Counted from the stretch's first letter, positions 8,588 to 19,560 are shown. The stretch is DNA of 64,000 nt from Brachionus plicatilis (GCA_010279815.1 QEOQ01000633.1:160070-224069), one strand, 5' to 3'. The notes: generated from the sequence alone by a model not told the origin. Program-made: numbers and translations.

Positions 8588-10348
8588 GTAGAATCTTTTA
8601 TTAAAATCTGAAAACGACAAAATTGGAGGACTAATCAGATGATTGATTATCTTTTTGAAACTATCTTCACATGTTCTTGTCCATTCGAATTCCGTATTTT
8701 TCTTTAAAAGTTTATTTAATGGTTCCGCGAGATTACTGTAACTCGGAATAAATTTTCGATAATGTGAGGCGAAACCTAAGAATCGTTTGATTTCCTTAGG
8801 AATTTTGGGAACTGGATAGTTTTTAACCTTTTTAATTTTCTCTTGATTGGGTTTAATTCCATCGGGAGATATAATATATCCCAGGAATTTTGCCTTCTTT
8901 ACCCCAAATTTGCACTTGGTTGTTTTTAACTTGAGATTAGCTTCTCGAAGTCGAGTAAAAAGTTTTTCCAAATGTTCTAAATGTTCTTTAAATGTGGAAC
9001 TAAATATCATTATATCATCAATATAAACAAGCACATTATGTAAATCCCCTAAAAAAGTCTCCATATTACGTTGAAATGCTGCCCCTGCGTTACTTAGACC
9101 AAAAGGAACGACCTCAAATTGATAAAGCCCTTTATTCGTAATAAAAGCTGTTTTTTCTTTTGATTCTTCGTCAAGTGCCATTTGCCAATATCCACTTACT
9201 AAATCCATTGAAGAGAAAAATTTTGAATTTCGTAACTTGTCGATAGTTTCCTCAATTAGTGGTAACGGGTAATTGTCTTTTACGGTAACTGAATTGAGTT
9301 TTCTAAAATCGATGCAAAATCTTTCCGAACCATCATTTTTTTTCACGAGTACAATTGGTGATGCCCATGGACTTTTTGATTTCGAGACTATCCCTTGTTT
9401 TAGCATATCATTTACCATTCTATCGATTAATTCCTGCTTCGCATAAGGCACCCTATAGGCTCTTTGTTTTATTGGTCTACTGTTTCCTGTGTCTATTTTG
9501 AACTTGTTTTTATCACAGTAACCGATGTCTCCTTCTCCTTTCGAAAAGACATCTTTAAATTTATTTATTAAATCTAGAAGACTCTTTTTTTCTTCTACTG
9601 AAAGGCATGTTTCTGACCAGTTAATCAAATTTTTCAAATCTACTTTGTCATAATTCCCATTCTTCCATGGAACTTCTATTTGTCTATCGATTTCTTCAAC
9701 GTGAGCTATCACAGATTGCGGGTTAATTTTTATATCATATGGATTTTTGTTTAGAATAATTAATGGAATTTTTCCTTTATTACTTTTTGTTACATAATCT
9801 GGGACTGTCCATTCTGTTGATTTGTTTACTGCCTCAATGTAAATAGTTTTGTTTGATTCGAACGGTAACTTTAGCCGTATTGTCTTCTGAGAGTTAGCTT
9901 CAATACAAGCCGGTGATTTTATTGCCAAACATGCTTCTCTTTGGTTCTTTTTTACGATCAACGGGCAGAATGTCCCCCCGATACATAAACGTTTTTTGCT
10001 AAAATCAATAATAGCTCCCTGACTTAAAAGCATATCAGTGCTTAGAAGAAGATTTGCTGCCAAATTATCGATTACTTCGCACTTTTGAATAAAACAATAG
10101 TTTCCAAAGCTAATTTTTGCATTTGCATCCCCTTTTGAGATTAGCTCGCTGCCGCTTGCTGAGACCCACTTGTTCTTGATTGCTTGTTGCAATGGCTTTA
10201 AATTTAATTGTTTAGCTAATACTGAGCTTATCATTTTTTTTGCGGCTCCGCTATCTAAAATGGCTAAGATTTTTGTTCCATTGATAGTGACTTTTACGTA
10301 TGTTGCAGTTATGTCATTGTGAGGGTTTGTACTTGAGTGATAGAGCAC
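8588..10348 (-). pseudogene. gypsy pol, 5' part: protease and reverse transcriptase
   Basis: Aspartic protease near the start (ILDSGAAKKMISS), then a linker, then a complete Ty3/gypsy reverse transcriptase: WASPIVLVKKNDGS, FCIDFRKLNSVTVKDNYPLP, FFSSMDLVSGYWQ, VPFGLSNAGAAFQR and the catalytic VLVYIDDIMIF, followed by FLGYIISPDGIKP. The frame is open to the 8-bp duplication at 8,580, where the inserted transposon cuts RNase H after FYLAT. Only the insertion and the truncated 3' end obviously disable it. Confidence 0.9.
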
Positions 10349-10414
10349 TGGGAGACCCCACGGACTTCCAGTGCTTTTTAATTTAAATTTTTGTTTTTGT
10401 TCTCATAGGGATGA

Positions 10415-11227
10415 TTAAAAGTGTTTCTCTTCCTTAGGAAACAATTTTTTGCTATATGTCCCCTCTTTTGGCAAACATAACATCATTTTAAACAAACTCG
10501 ATTTAAATGCCTTATTGAAAGCTTTTTTCAAAGTTGCCGAATAGTCGTCAATTGTTTCTCCATTTTTCCGTGTTTTGTTAAAAAATTCTTGTAGATATGC
10601 TATATTGTTTGATCTGTCCATTTTATCTATTATTTTAAATTTCACTCTTTCGTATACATGTTTACTTTCTTGAGGCATATCATACCATGTGTTAAGGGCT
10701 TTGTCTTTCAACCATACTGGTAATTTTCTCCCTTTTTCCTCTCTTGACCAACCATTCGCGAAAGCTATTCTATCATACTGATTAAACCATTCATCCACTT
10801 CATCCTCATTCCCTGTAAGTGGTTCAATATTGTTAATGAAAGTTGTATTAAAATTTGTCTTTTTTTCGACCGTATCACTTCCTCCACACATGTGTTGCTT
10901 CAACTCATCAAGAACATCGCAATCCACGAATATTTCGTGTTTTTGATGATTTTCAATAATTTTTTGTTCATGGTCAGTTAACTTGGACACATCTACACTC
11001 GAGAAGTATTCTTCTACGAATGTCCTAATAGTTTCAAATTTAAAATCTTCGTTGTACTTTTGTAGATTACTGAAATCTTTTACTTTATTAGTTTTAAAAC
11101 GTTTAAAAGCTGCTTCGTCAAACGTTCTACCCTCTCTGCAATACCAAGCGAGAGTCTTGAATAACGCCTTAGTACCAACGAACTTATCCATTTGATTAAC
11201 GATTAGTTTGTGTAATATTGAAAACAA
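10415..11227 (-). CDS. gypsy gag, zinc knuckle in another frame
   Basis: A capsid-like gag frame of about 270 codons includes the retrotransposon gag signature (DEVDEWFNQYDRIAFANGWS...KLPVWLKDKALNTWYDM). At its C-terminus the frame reads a meaningless tail, while the neighbouring frame at about 10,435-10,490 encodes a clean CCHC knuckle (CYVCQKRGHIAKNC). The real product therefore either uses a frameshift here or has been broken by an indel. Upstream lies the primer-binding site at 11,373-11,384. Confidence 0.75.
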   Translation of the reverse strand: MFSILHKLIVNQMDKFVGTKALFKTLAWYCREGRTFDEAAFKRFKTNKVKDFSNLQKYNEDFKFETIRTFVEEYFSSVDVSKLTDHEQKIIENHQKHEIFVDCDVLDELKQHMCGGSDTVEKKTNFNTTFINNIEPLTGNEDEVDEWFNQYDRIAFANGWSREEKGRKLPVWLKDKALNTWYDMPQESKHVYERVKFKIIDKMDRSNNIAYLQEFFNKTRKNGETIDDYSATLKKAFNKAFKSSLFKMMLCLPKEGTYSKKLFPKEEKHF

Positions 11228-11372
11228 ATCGCCGTCACTCTGGAATTGTTATCCTACCTAACTAGTTTAGAGTTGAAAAAAGTCCGGTTATACCCTTTAG
11301 GTACCACCTGTTAGGGTGTTTACCGCGAACTCAAACTTTCTCTTTGAGTTTTTCTTTTGTTGGTTGCAAACA

Positions 11373-11384
11373 CCGCTGCCACCA
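11373..11384 (-). other. Primer-binding site of the first gypsy element
   Basis: Minus strand TGGTGGCAGCGG follows an LTR-like end (GGCGTGACA) by three bases and precedes gag. The same motif type occurs at 12,894-12,905 and 28,120-28,133. Confidence 0.65.
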
Positions 11385-11387
11385 ATT

Positions 11388-11583
11388 ATGTCACGCCAAT
11401 AAATGGATGACACAAGCAAGGATAAATAAAAGACAGTTTTATTTCACTTGCCAGTAAGTAGAATATATATTATATATCTGCTCTTGTAGCTGGCTCGTAC
11501 ATTTATTTATATTAAAAGTTTGAACAAAAAAATAAAGTTTTCACAATCAACTTATAATATTTAAAAGCGACATCTTTTAAATA
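11388..11583 (-). other. Probable LTR remnant between gag and an env-like remnant
   Basis: AT-rich sequence between the primer-binding site at 11,373-11,384 and the env stop at 11,584. On the minus strand it ends in GGCGTGACA as an LTR would. Its other boundary and partner LTR were not found in the window. Confidence 0.4.
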
Positions 11584-12872
11584 TTATAAAGTTACTTTGT
11601 TTTCAAGATAATTATCTTTGGGTATGACACATATTAAAAATAAAACAATGATAATAATGAGACTAAAAATGAGGCATGATATTATTACCAGCAAACCATT
11701 TCTCATCGAGTTCTTTAGCCAATTTATGAAATGACTTAACCCGAACGGTAATCCTCGATAATAATTAGAGTTATCAAAATCTTCATTAACTAAATTTTGA
11801 TTTTCAGATGTCGATTGCTCTATATTTAGATTAATCAAATCTTTAATCGACATATCATGATTGAATTTTAACGATTCGACTTCACTAGTGATGCTATTTA
11901 CTGATATTAAATGATTGAATTTTAACCAAGTAATTCCATTTTTATCAATTGATATTATTTTTTTTTTAATTTTTCTAACCCAATGTCTCTAAGCTTTGCA
12001 TTTTTCCTCATTATCATATCTTATAATATTACTTTTTCTAAGGTATCCGGTATTTCTTTTGCCACTTAATTCAAACGAGACCTTTGGATCTCTTGTACAT
12101 CCGTAGTAATTTTCGACTTCAACAATATAACTTTTTTTGCAATTAGGTACGAATATAATACCATCCCTAACATAAACAATTAAAGTTTTATTCCCAGCGT
12201 ATAAAATTTCACATTGGTCTTCGTGATGGCGGAGAGTTCGGAGGCTTTACAGTTCTATATTACATATTTCTTCTTTCAATCTATCTAGAGCTGTATAAGT
12301 CTTGAGTTCGATTCATCTGTTTTTCAATACATATCTACAGGTCCTTTAGGAACTCTGAATTCGAACTTACTCAGACAACTGACAGACTAACTTGCATCTC
12401 GCCTTTTAAATTTCGGGAAAACCACATTGTCCTTTAATGAGGCATTAATCATAGGCTCCCTACACGATTCTTTGAAATTATTTTGGGTTTTGATTGGATC
12501 TATCAAAGATTTTAACCCATGATGTTCCTGTTCAGAACTGCAGTACAAATTTCGGCCTGTATTAGGAAAAGAACATCCCCGATTCTTCCCAATGAAACAT
12601 ATTTGATCATCGTTTTGCCATTTGTTTGTTGGTTCAGATTTGATCGCTGACTTTTCCAAACAAACTTAGCGAACTTTTTCCGTAGTCCCGTTTAGCAACT
12701 CATTTGAGTTGGCGAATTGAAGACCAGAATTTGACTCCTTTTTCTGACCAGTCCAGAGGTTTGTGATAACTTAAGAAGCACTAGCTACAACAATCATAGT
12801 TAAAGACAGCCCAGCTATGCTAAAACACAACTTCACGAACAAAAAAACGTGTTCATTCAACATTGTGTTCTA
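11584..12872 (-). pseudogene. LTR-retroelement env-like glycoprotein remnant
   Basis: On the minus strand an ATG at about 12,864 opens a short hydrophobic signal-peptide-like stretch. This soon meets stops, and the sequence resumes at 12,659-12,387 (Cys-rich, with a basic KFKRRD end), continues with indels through 12,340-11,900 and ends at 11,853-11,584. The last segment carries a strong membrane anchor (LLVIISCLIFSLIIIIVLFL) and a short tail. Domain order (signal, Cys-rich ectodomain, anchor) matches env-like proteins of errantivirus-type gypsy elements. Multiple stops and frameshifts make it a pseudogene. No gag or pol lies between its upstream primer-binding site and the env start. Confidence 0.6.
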
Positions 12873-12893
12873 AAATTTTTCTTGTAAGCTTAA

Positions 12894-12905
12894 CCGCTGC
12901 CACCA
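12894..12905 (-). other. Primer-binding site preceding the env-like remnant
   Basis: Minus strand TGGTGGCAGCGG at an LTR-like boundary, only about 30 bp upstream of the env-like ATG. A full-length element would have gag and pol here. Confidence 0.6.
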
Positions 12906-13330
12906 ATTTAATAGCGTTCGCTATTAAATAAAATTGAAAGTGGGTCAAAGAGGCGTGGGCAAGTTTTAATAATAAGAAACGATTTTTGGATTTTATTTTT
13001 CGTTCAAGTTTATTTTCTAAACATATCACATTGACATTTTAATTTTTGCTTACTTTTTTAAATTCTGAATAAAATTAAAAATATCACACATATTTAATAA
13101 TTAACTAACTGAATAGAATAAAAAAGCTTAATTTCTTAAAAGAAAGCGAAATATCTTTTAAATGTCTACAAACTACACAGAAATAAAAAGAGGTAAAGAT
13201 TGTTTTTCTATTTTAAGTAATTATCTTTCTTCCAAGCTTATTCACATAATGTGAATCCATTGAGTAAAGTAACACATTTTTAAAGAAAAAAATCACTTTG
13301 AAAAAAACACTGGAATTGTCTTCATTTACC
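12906..13330. other. AT-rich sequence, probably part of an LTR
   Basis: The first part abuts the primer-binding site and should be the LTR of the env-bearing element, but no second copy exists in the window to define its ends. No gene is visible. Confidence 0.35.
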
Positions 13331-13379
13331 TAGTAGAGTTTTGGCCAGTTTTTTAGATCAAAAATGTCCCGACACTGTT

Positions 13380-14024
13380 TTACTCAAAGAATTAAAGAAA
13401 GATTTGAGTGAGGCAAATATTTATCATGATTTTGACGGCTATTAATTCATAACAAAATCACGCAACAAGTATGGAGGAGGAGTAGCTATTTTAATTAAAG
13501 AAGGAATTGAATTTATACAAGATTTCTCTTATGAGGAATTCTATTCCGAACTCCTTTGTATGAACTTAGGAAAGAATAACGAATTTTTTATATTTAGTCT
13601 TTACAATCCACCCAATATGCTTCTGGACTTTGAGTTTTTTAAAATAGTCAATAAAAAATGAAGAAACTACGTTTTAGGTGGTGATCTTAACGCTAGAACA
13701 AAGCAAATAGGCTGCGTAGGGGGAAATGAAAACGGCATATTGAAAAGGATAATCAATGAGTTAGACTTTTCAGTAATCAATGATAAGCGTCCTACTTTCA
13801 ATATTTTTGATAAGAATTACTTAGAAATTCTTGATTTTTTTATAGTTTCATCTTCATTAATTGACAAAATTACCGACTTTTGTGTCTTAAATTGTCAAGA
13901 CATGACTAGTGACCATTTCCCAATCGAAGTATCGATTTCTATGGAGGATCAATTAGAAAATAAATCAGCAGCTAAAAAATTTAACTATAAGATAGCAAAC
14001 TGGCAATTATTCAGCGAAATTTAA
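13380..14024 (+). pseudogene. LINE endonuclease fragment
   Basis: Exo/endo/phosphatase-type domain with the GGDLNAR and SDHFPI-type motifs, broken into at least three frames. The longest open part is 13,740-14,024. Confidence 0.75.
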
Positions 14025-14589
14025 AATTCTCAAATATTGAATATCACAAAAAGTTCCCTCACAATAGATCAACTAAATGATAAAATTACAGAAAAAATTA
14101 TTTCTGCTTCACATAAAAGCGTTCCATATCTTTCTCAGAAAATCTACAAGACGAGTCTTCTCCCAAAGAACTTCGGAAAGTTAGAATAAACTTTCAGATA
14201 ACCCGCTGTCAAAATCTCAAGAAAAAATTTAATCAATTAACATTTGAGTTAAAGGCCTCTTTAGAAAAAATTCTGGAATCAAATTTGGTTTGATTTTATT
14301 GAGAAGATGGGAATAAACCCACTGACAAGTAGACCTTTTTGGAAAAAAATTATTAAATTTAGAACAAAAAAGGATCTAATTTAATTCCTCACTTGATTTT
14401 AATAGAAAAGTGATCCAAAACTATTGAAGAAAAGGGAAAATGCTCCTGAGAACTTTTATCTTCAATATTTAGTTCTAATTCTGATTTATTGATACTGAGA
14501 AAGATTTCGAAATACCAAATTCTAACTCTGATTTCCTTAGAAACAATAACCAGTGTAATTTTTATGATCCAATTTGCAAAAATGAATTA

Positions 14590-14972
14590 ATTATCGCTTT
14601 AAAAAGATTGGAAAATGATGCGGCATCAGGACCTGACCAAATTCATAATTTAATGTTAAAAAACTTACATTCAAATTCATTAATAAAAATTATATAACTT
14701 TTTAATTTATCTCATCGGGAATGTCCTTAAGCGTGAAAACAGCGAACATTACTATGATTCAAAAAAAAGCCTCTTCTTTACAAGATCCTTTAAATTATAG
14801 AACAATTAGTATAACGAGTTGTTTAGGAAAGCTACTGGAACGCAGAGTATATTCAAGATTATACAATTATTTGGAACAAAATTCACTACTTATCCAGGAA
14901 CAATCTGGATTTAGGAAACATCGGCGAACATCACTTAATCTTTTCTTTTTTATCCAAAAAATTGTTGAATAA
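14590..14972 (+). pseudogene. LINE reverse transcriptase fragment
   Basis: Fingers/palm start of a LINE reverse transcriptase (GPDQIHN, NYRTISITS, EQSGFRKHR), interrupted by stops. The catalytic ADD box is lost in the deletion that follows. Confidence 0.75.
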
Positions 14973-15199
14973 TTTTAAAGAAAAAAAAGAGCTTGCAGAC
15001 TTTTTTTTGATATTTCTAAAGCCTTTGGTATGAAGGTTTACTTTTAACATCACTAAAAGTTAATGCCACTAAAATTATTATTAGCTTATTTATCTCACTA
15101 ATTAATTATTATTATAATTATTATTATTATTATAAGTGGCGTTAATCTTTTAATTTTAGTAGCAGTCAGGTTTATTGTTAAGTTAAAATATGATATTCC

Positions 15200-16065
15200 C
15201 TCCAACATCGTGCATCATGAGGCTTTTAAAAAACTAAAATTACTAACAGTCTCGAATCGGCTTTTTGAATTGAGTGAGAGATATGTTGGGACAGGACTGA
15301 GTCATTCTATTCCATTGGTTGAAAGACTGGTGAAGAAATACAAAGAAGGTTTCGAATCAAGATATATTGGGATGAAGATTAAAAAAACATATAAAAAGTG
15401 AATCAAGCATAAAACTATTTTTATTTTATAAAAATGTGAATCAAAACATAAACTTATTTTTAAATTCTGTGAATAAAACATAAATTAAATTTATCAAAAA
15501 GTGATCCAAAACATATAAATTTATACAAAGTATAAAAAAATTTAAGTCAATTTGATCAATAAAAAAGGTGAAAAAAACATATATTATTCCATTTCGTACC
15601 ATGGCCCGACTTCTGGGTTAATATAAACTGTATGCTTGCCATTACACTTAAATATTTTATTTTATTGTTTTATTGAGTTCGATATCGGAGTTGAATTTAG
15701 CCATAAAAATCCCTTCGATTTTCCTTTTCATGGTTGAAAAAAAAATTAAATATCTAAATTAAAGGTTTATGTTTTAATCACTTTTCTTCAAAATAATTTC
15801 AAGCTAGTTTTTTTTTTATTTCGATATGTTTTATTCAAATTTAGCAAAAAGTTTATATGTTTTAGTCACATTTTAAGTTAATTATGTTCGAATTTATGTT
15901 TTACTTCACTCTTTTACAAAGTTAAAATCTCAATTTTTTCTTTATGTTTTGTTTTTTAAGATTAACATTTTATATGTTTTTTTAATCTTCTTCCGATATA
16001 TTGAATACCCAACTCCATTGTGTAATTGCTACCTTACTATTTCTTCTTATTTTCCTGAAACTTGA
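15200..16065 (+). pseudogene. LINE ORF2 C-terminus split by a 625-bp MITE
   Basis: Coding up to RYI at 15,369 resumes at 16,004 with EYPTPLCNCYLTISSYFPET and a stop at 16,065 when the nested element and one 9-bp duplication are removed. Both halves resemble the C-terminal region of APE-type LINEs. Confidence 0.65.
15370..15994. mobile_element. Mutator-type MITE, 625 bp, 9-bp TSD
   Basis: Terminal inverted repeats of about 27 bp with one mismatch (GGATGAAGATTAAAA at left; the right end reads TTTTAATCTTCTTCC). GATATATTG is duplicated at 15,361-15,369 and 15,995-16,003. Subterminal copies of a GTGAATCAAAACATAAA-like motif occur forward on the left half and reversed on the right. No coding capacity. 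Confidence 0.85.
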
Positions 16066-16300
16066 ACTATTCAAACAACCGCCACATGTAACAATCTTTT
16101 CCAATTTATGTCTTTTCAACTTTTTTTTTTTTTAGCTTATTTACTTTATTTTGATTATTTTTTTTTCTCATTTTATTTACTTTAATTTTATTTTTATTTT
16201 ATTTCATTTTTATTTTATTTTTTTTTATTATTTTAGTTTTTAACTTATTCTGATGGAGCTTTAGCTCGTTCCAGAAAACAAATAAATAAATAAATAATAT

Positions 16301-16811
16301 ATTTTAAATATTTTGATGTTAATGAAAAATCACAAAATATCATCAATAGATCAACCACAATGACTACAAAAACAAAATTAAAAAATCGGCTGACAGACCT
16401 TTCCGACAAAGTCGCTTAAGACAAGGCACATCGGATAAGTCATAAACAACAATTTTAATTAAAATGGCAAAATTAAAATTATTGAAATTAAATTAAGTAT
16501 TATTATGTAATATTATTATGTAACGGATTGTTTTGTTCTCGATCTCGTTTTGTTGTGTTATGTTTTTTTTTTGCTCCCTTTCTTTTCATAGATTTATCTA
16601 TAATTAAATAGAAAACTAAAAATAACTTTGTTATGTAACTAGATTTAAATGCATCTAGCTACCATAGATTTCTTTCTAGTAAGACATCTTCGCAAGCATG
16701 CTTACTGTACCTTATTTATTATTATTAAGATAAAGAAGCAGGGCTTTATATTGCGAGTAACGAGACATTAACTTTTTTTAAGAAAATTTTGTTTTATAAA
16801 ATTTATTAGTG
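16301..16811. other. AT-rich intergenic, nothing recognised
   Basis: No gene, repeat pair or RNA could be supported. Confidence 0.4.
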
Positions 16812-16975
16812 TTGGGGCCGGTCGAACGGCCAATGAACGTGACTGGTCGGCCAAGCCGCGGCCAACTGACAGAATGACCGTGAAATGGCCGACAAAATTC
16901 TAGAAGACCGTGTAGTGGCCGAGCAATTGAAAGGCCGTTAAACGGCAGATTGGTGCAGACCAGCGGGCCAAAAAA
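16812..16975. repeat. GC-rich island with eight GGCC sites
   Basis: About 165 bp of GC-rich sequence inside very AT-rich DNA. GGCC occurs at 16,816, 16,828, 16,849, 16,860, 16,887, 16,917, 16,933 and 16,966, often within short palindromes such as GGCCGGTCGAACGGCC. A minus-strand frame runs through it but has no recognisable protein. Nature unknown. Confidence 0.5.
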
Positions 16976-17700
16976 CATTCCAAAAAAAAAATTTTACTTA
17001 GATGTTTTAAAAAAATTTATAGGCACTAAAAGTAGCATTTATTATTTATCAAATTTTTGGATTAGGTAATTTTTAATTATTAACCCTAATTTTTACGATA
17101 TCTTTTAAAAATCATTAAATTATATATATAAATTTAGAATCTGGAATTTTATAACGTTTTTTATTTAAAAAAGATTTTTATAAATTAAAAAAATTAAACT
17201 CATAAAAATCGAAGATGAAAATCTATTTTGTGTTGATGTCTATTTTTTTTATTTTCTTGCAACAAATTTTCATTGACTAATCTAAACAAATTATTAAAAT
17301 GAAATCAAATTTAATATTTTTTTAAATTTTAAATAAATGCTACTTTAATGCCTAAAAATTTCAAATGCCATTTATTTTAGAAATTAGTTTCAATATATTC
17401 ATTTAACTGAATTTTTCAAGACAAAAACGTTTTCAAAATTAAATCGACTTTTTTATTTATAAAAAAAAATTGTAAAATAATGGGAAAAGGAATAATCAAA
17501 AAAATAAAAAAAAAATATTAAAAAATTGTTTTTGACAAATCAATTTTAGAATAAAAAACAAATAATTTTAGTTTAAAAAAAAAGGTGTTTTAATGAATAA
17601 TAAAATGCTTCTTTATTATTTTCTACTAGGAGAATTGTCACACACAAATAGAGATTTAAAAAAAAATCAAATATTTTGCTCAAATTTAAATGTTTTTTTT
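16976..17700. other. AT-rich intergenic, nothing recognised
   Basis: Long A and T runs only; it contains the presumed 3' flank of the minus-strand glycosyltransferase. Confidence 0.4.
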
Positions 17701-17702
17701 CT

Positions 17703-18729
17703 TTAAATAAACCAATGTTTTCTTGACTTCAAAGCGTTAATCTTTGTTTCATATGAAGGAAAATAATTTGCGTGAACAACAAATGGTACAAAGTTAAAAA
17801 CCTTATCCATTCGTTGGTGAAAATAATATTTTCCATTTGCAATTGTCAAGATGTCGAACGTTGCTAATCGATTATCATTGAAATTTATCTTTTTTAAAAC
17901 ACCATCAAAAACAAATTGGTCCACACTTTTATTATTGTGCTCCTGCATTTTGGACATCATGTAATAAAGATTTTTGGTAAAATTTGTTGGTGTGCCGTAA
18001 AAAAAGCCGGTATTAAAATATGGTTGACCGTCAACGAAATCTTGGGCATATATCATATGTGCCTTTGAGTGTTTCATTATTAAACTAACGTAATTCAGAA
18101 CAGCTTTATTCAACCAAACACAATCAACGTCACTAAAAATGAATTTTTGATTTAAAATAAGTAATTTGTAAATAACATTTGTTTTAGCTTGAGTTATTGC
18201 ATAATAATTAGTTGATAGAAAACTTGCTGGAGATTTATCTACCGAAAGATAGATCCAGTTTTTAGGTATTTTTACAACATTATCTTTGTAGCCTTTAGAA
18301 AAAAGATAATCAACAAATTCTTTATCAAATGAAAATATAACGAATTCTTTAATATTTATTTTCTCCAAACTTAAAATCCAATTTAGTGTTAAATCCCTAA
18401 AGCCATAATTAGAGACTGTGACAATTATCATATCATTTATTTTGTTTTTGTTTATCACTTCCAAAATTTGATGTTCTTCACTGGATAATGTTAGATTATC
18501 AGGATTTTTATATTTAGATAAATAACTATCAATTTGAAAACAGGGGTCCAAATTTTCTTTAACATTGTTTTGTGACATAGTTCTAAAGCTGTTTTTGGAA
18601 GAGTTATGCAAAATTGACATGCTCTTCACAAAAGTACGATAATTAATCGAAATATAGCCGCTTGTTAAATAAATAAATGCAAAAATACAAAAAAAAAACA
18701 AATATACCAACTGAAATTTTTTGATTCAT
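17703..18729 (-). CDS. Nucleotide-diphospho-sugar transferase family protein (apparent frameshift)
   Basis: Predicted type II Golgi glycosyltransferase of the nucleotide-diphospho-sugar transferase (PF03407-like) fold. The main frame (18,710-17,703, about 335 codons) has an N-terminal hydrophobic anchor (YLFFFCIFAFIYLTSGY) and a stem. The catalytic domain carries the DXD-type metal/sugar-nucleotide motif FIFSDVDCVWL near residue 190 and FNTGFFYG near residue 230, and the C-terminus ends HANYFPSYETK...HWFI. The main frame has no ATG before residue 31. The upstream ATG at 18,729 is in another frame and would join after a one-base change in the ten-A run at 18,689-18,698. Donor and acceptor sugars cannot be deduced. 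Single exon apart from that. A homopolymer sequencing error or a mildly damaged gene are both possible. Confidence 0.75.
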
Positions 18730-18922
18730 TTTAATTTTTAAAATCTAAAGAATTAAAATATTTAACTATTTCAACTTGATATGGCACATTTTATTATATG
18801 TGGAAAATAAAATTCGGCATAAACTAAATTAACGTAAGCTTCTTTCACACATACCTTCTTAAGAAAACTGAGGTAAACAATTGCCTTGTTGATGCATCAG
18901 ATTTTTTAAAAATAAAAATTTT

Positions 18923-19239
18923 CGAAATTTTTCATTTGAAAGGTAGAAGAAAAGCGTATCCTAGCAATTTGGATACAAAATAAAATTAAAATAAATTATT
19001 TTAACAATTATTATTGTTATTATTATTTTAATATAATATCATCGATATTTTATATTATTTATATAGTATTAAAAATATAAATTAACCAATAAATAAGAAA
19101 GGGACATATTATTATTATTATTTTTATTAATATAAAGGCAATATAAAGTATCTCATATTAAAATTGTTTACTTTAAACTTATTTTGTATGCAAATTGCTA
19201 GGATACGCATTTCTCCTACCATTCAAATGGAAAATTACG
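18923..19239. mobile_element. Foldback MITE, about 317 bp
   Basis: An inverted repeat of about 60 bp (for example GCGTATCCTAGCAATTTG at left, reversed at right near 19,190-19,210) flanks an AT-rich ATT-rich centre. No clear target duplication; no coding capacity. Confidence 0.65.
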
Positions 19240-19356
19240 ATTCTTTTTGCTGCCAAAAAATATTCTCAAACTTAGAATAAACCAAATTTTATTTTCAAAA
19301 TTTAAATTTTAAAAATTTATTTTGTTGTTTTATTTTGTTAAAATTGTCGTATATTA

Positions 19357-19560
19357 ATGCGTGGCAAGTATGGGGGCTCAAGTAGATTATCGAAAGAGGG
19401 CGCTGCAAGACTTTGCAGTTCTTACTTTTTGTATCCCTTTGCAGCGTCCGAAAAACTAAACGATTCTTATCCTGATATGGTAGAAGTTGACCAAGACGAC
19501 CAACCTAACCTTCCTTTCGGATCAGTTGGAATTTTAGGTTTATTTACAATAGTTCGTTAA
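19357..19560 (+). CDS. Hypothetical ORF or exon, unidentified
   Basis: A 67-codon frame from ATG to TAA in a patch of clearly higher GC. The product is not recognised (mid part YPDMVEVDQDDQPNLPF). The patch contains an imperfect inverted pair GGCGCTGCAA/TTGCAGCGTCC around 19,400-19,449, so it may be part of a foldback element. Low confidence as a gene. Confidence 0.25.
   Translation: MRGKYGGSSRLSKEGAARLCSSYFLYPFAASEKLNDSYPDMVEVDQDDQPNLPFGSVGILGLFTIVR

Larger units (their letters stand above)
4618..11390 (-). mobile_element. Ty3/gypsy retrotransposon, truncated, interrupted by a DNA transposon
   Basis: Reading on the minus strand, a primer-binding site (11,373-11,384) is followed by gag (11,227-10,415), then protease and reverse transcriptase (10,348-8,588). 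Next comes an inserted 3.1-kb DNA transposon, then RNase H and the start of integrase (5,445-4,618). Integrase stops just after its first catalytic Asp region, so the 3' end and 3' LTR are missing. Removing 5,446-8,579 with one copy of the 8-bp duplication rejoins the RNase H motif FYLATDASGVGLGAVL in frame, so the pol frame was open when the DNA transposon arrived. Confidence 0.85.
13340..16300 (+). mobile_element. APE-type non-LTR retrotransposon (LINE) remnant
   Basis: Degenerate plus-strand pieces of one LINE appear in order. Endonuclease runs 13,380-14,020 (YGGGVAILIKEG, GGDLNARTKQIG, and DHFPIEVSIS near the end). The N-terminal half of the reverse transcriptase is at 14,590-14,970 (ASGPDQIHNLMLK, LNYRTISITSCLGKLLE, QSGFRKHRRTSLN). 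An internal deletion near 15,000-15,190 removes the catalytic centre. The C-terminal region is at 15,207-15,369 and continues at 16,004-16,065 after a nested MITE. A 3' end with (AAATA)n lies near 16,280. Many frameshifts and stops; inactive. Confidence 0.8.

Noticed and set aside
16778..16978. Minus-strand 66-codon frame in the GGCC island
   Set aside because: Frame is a by-product of composition; no ordered protein features.
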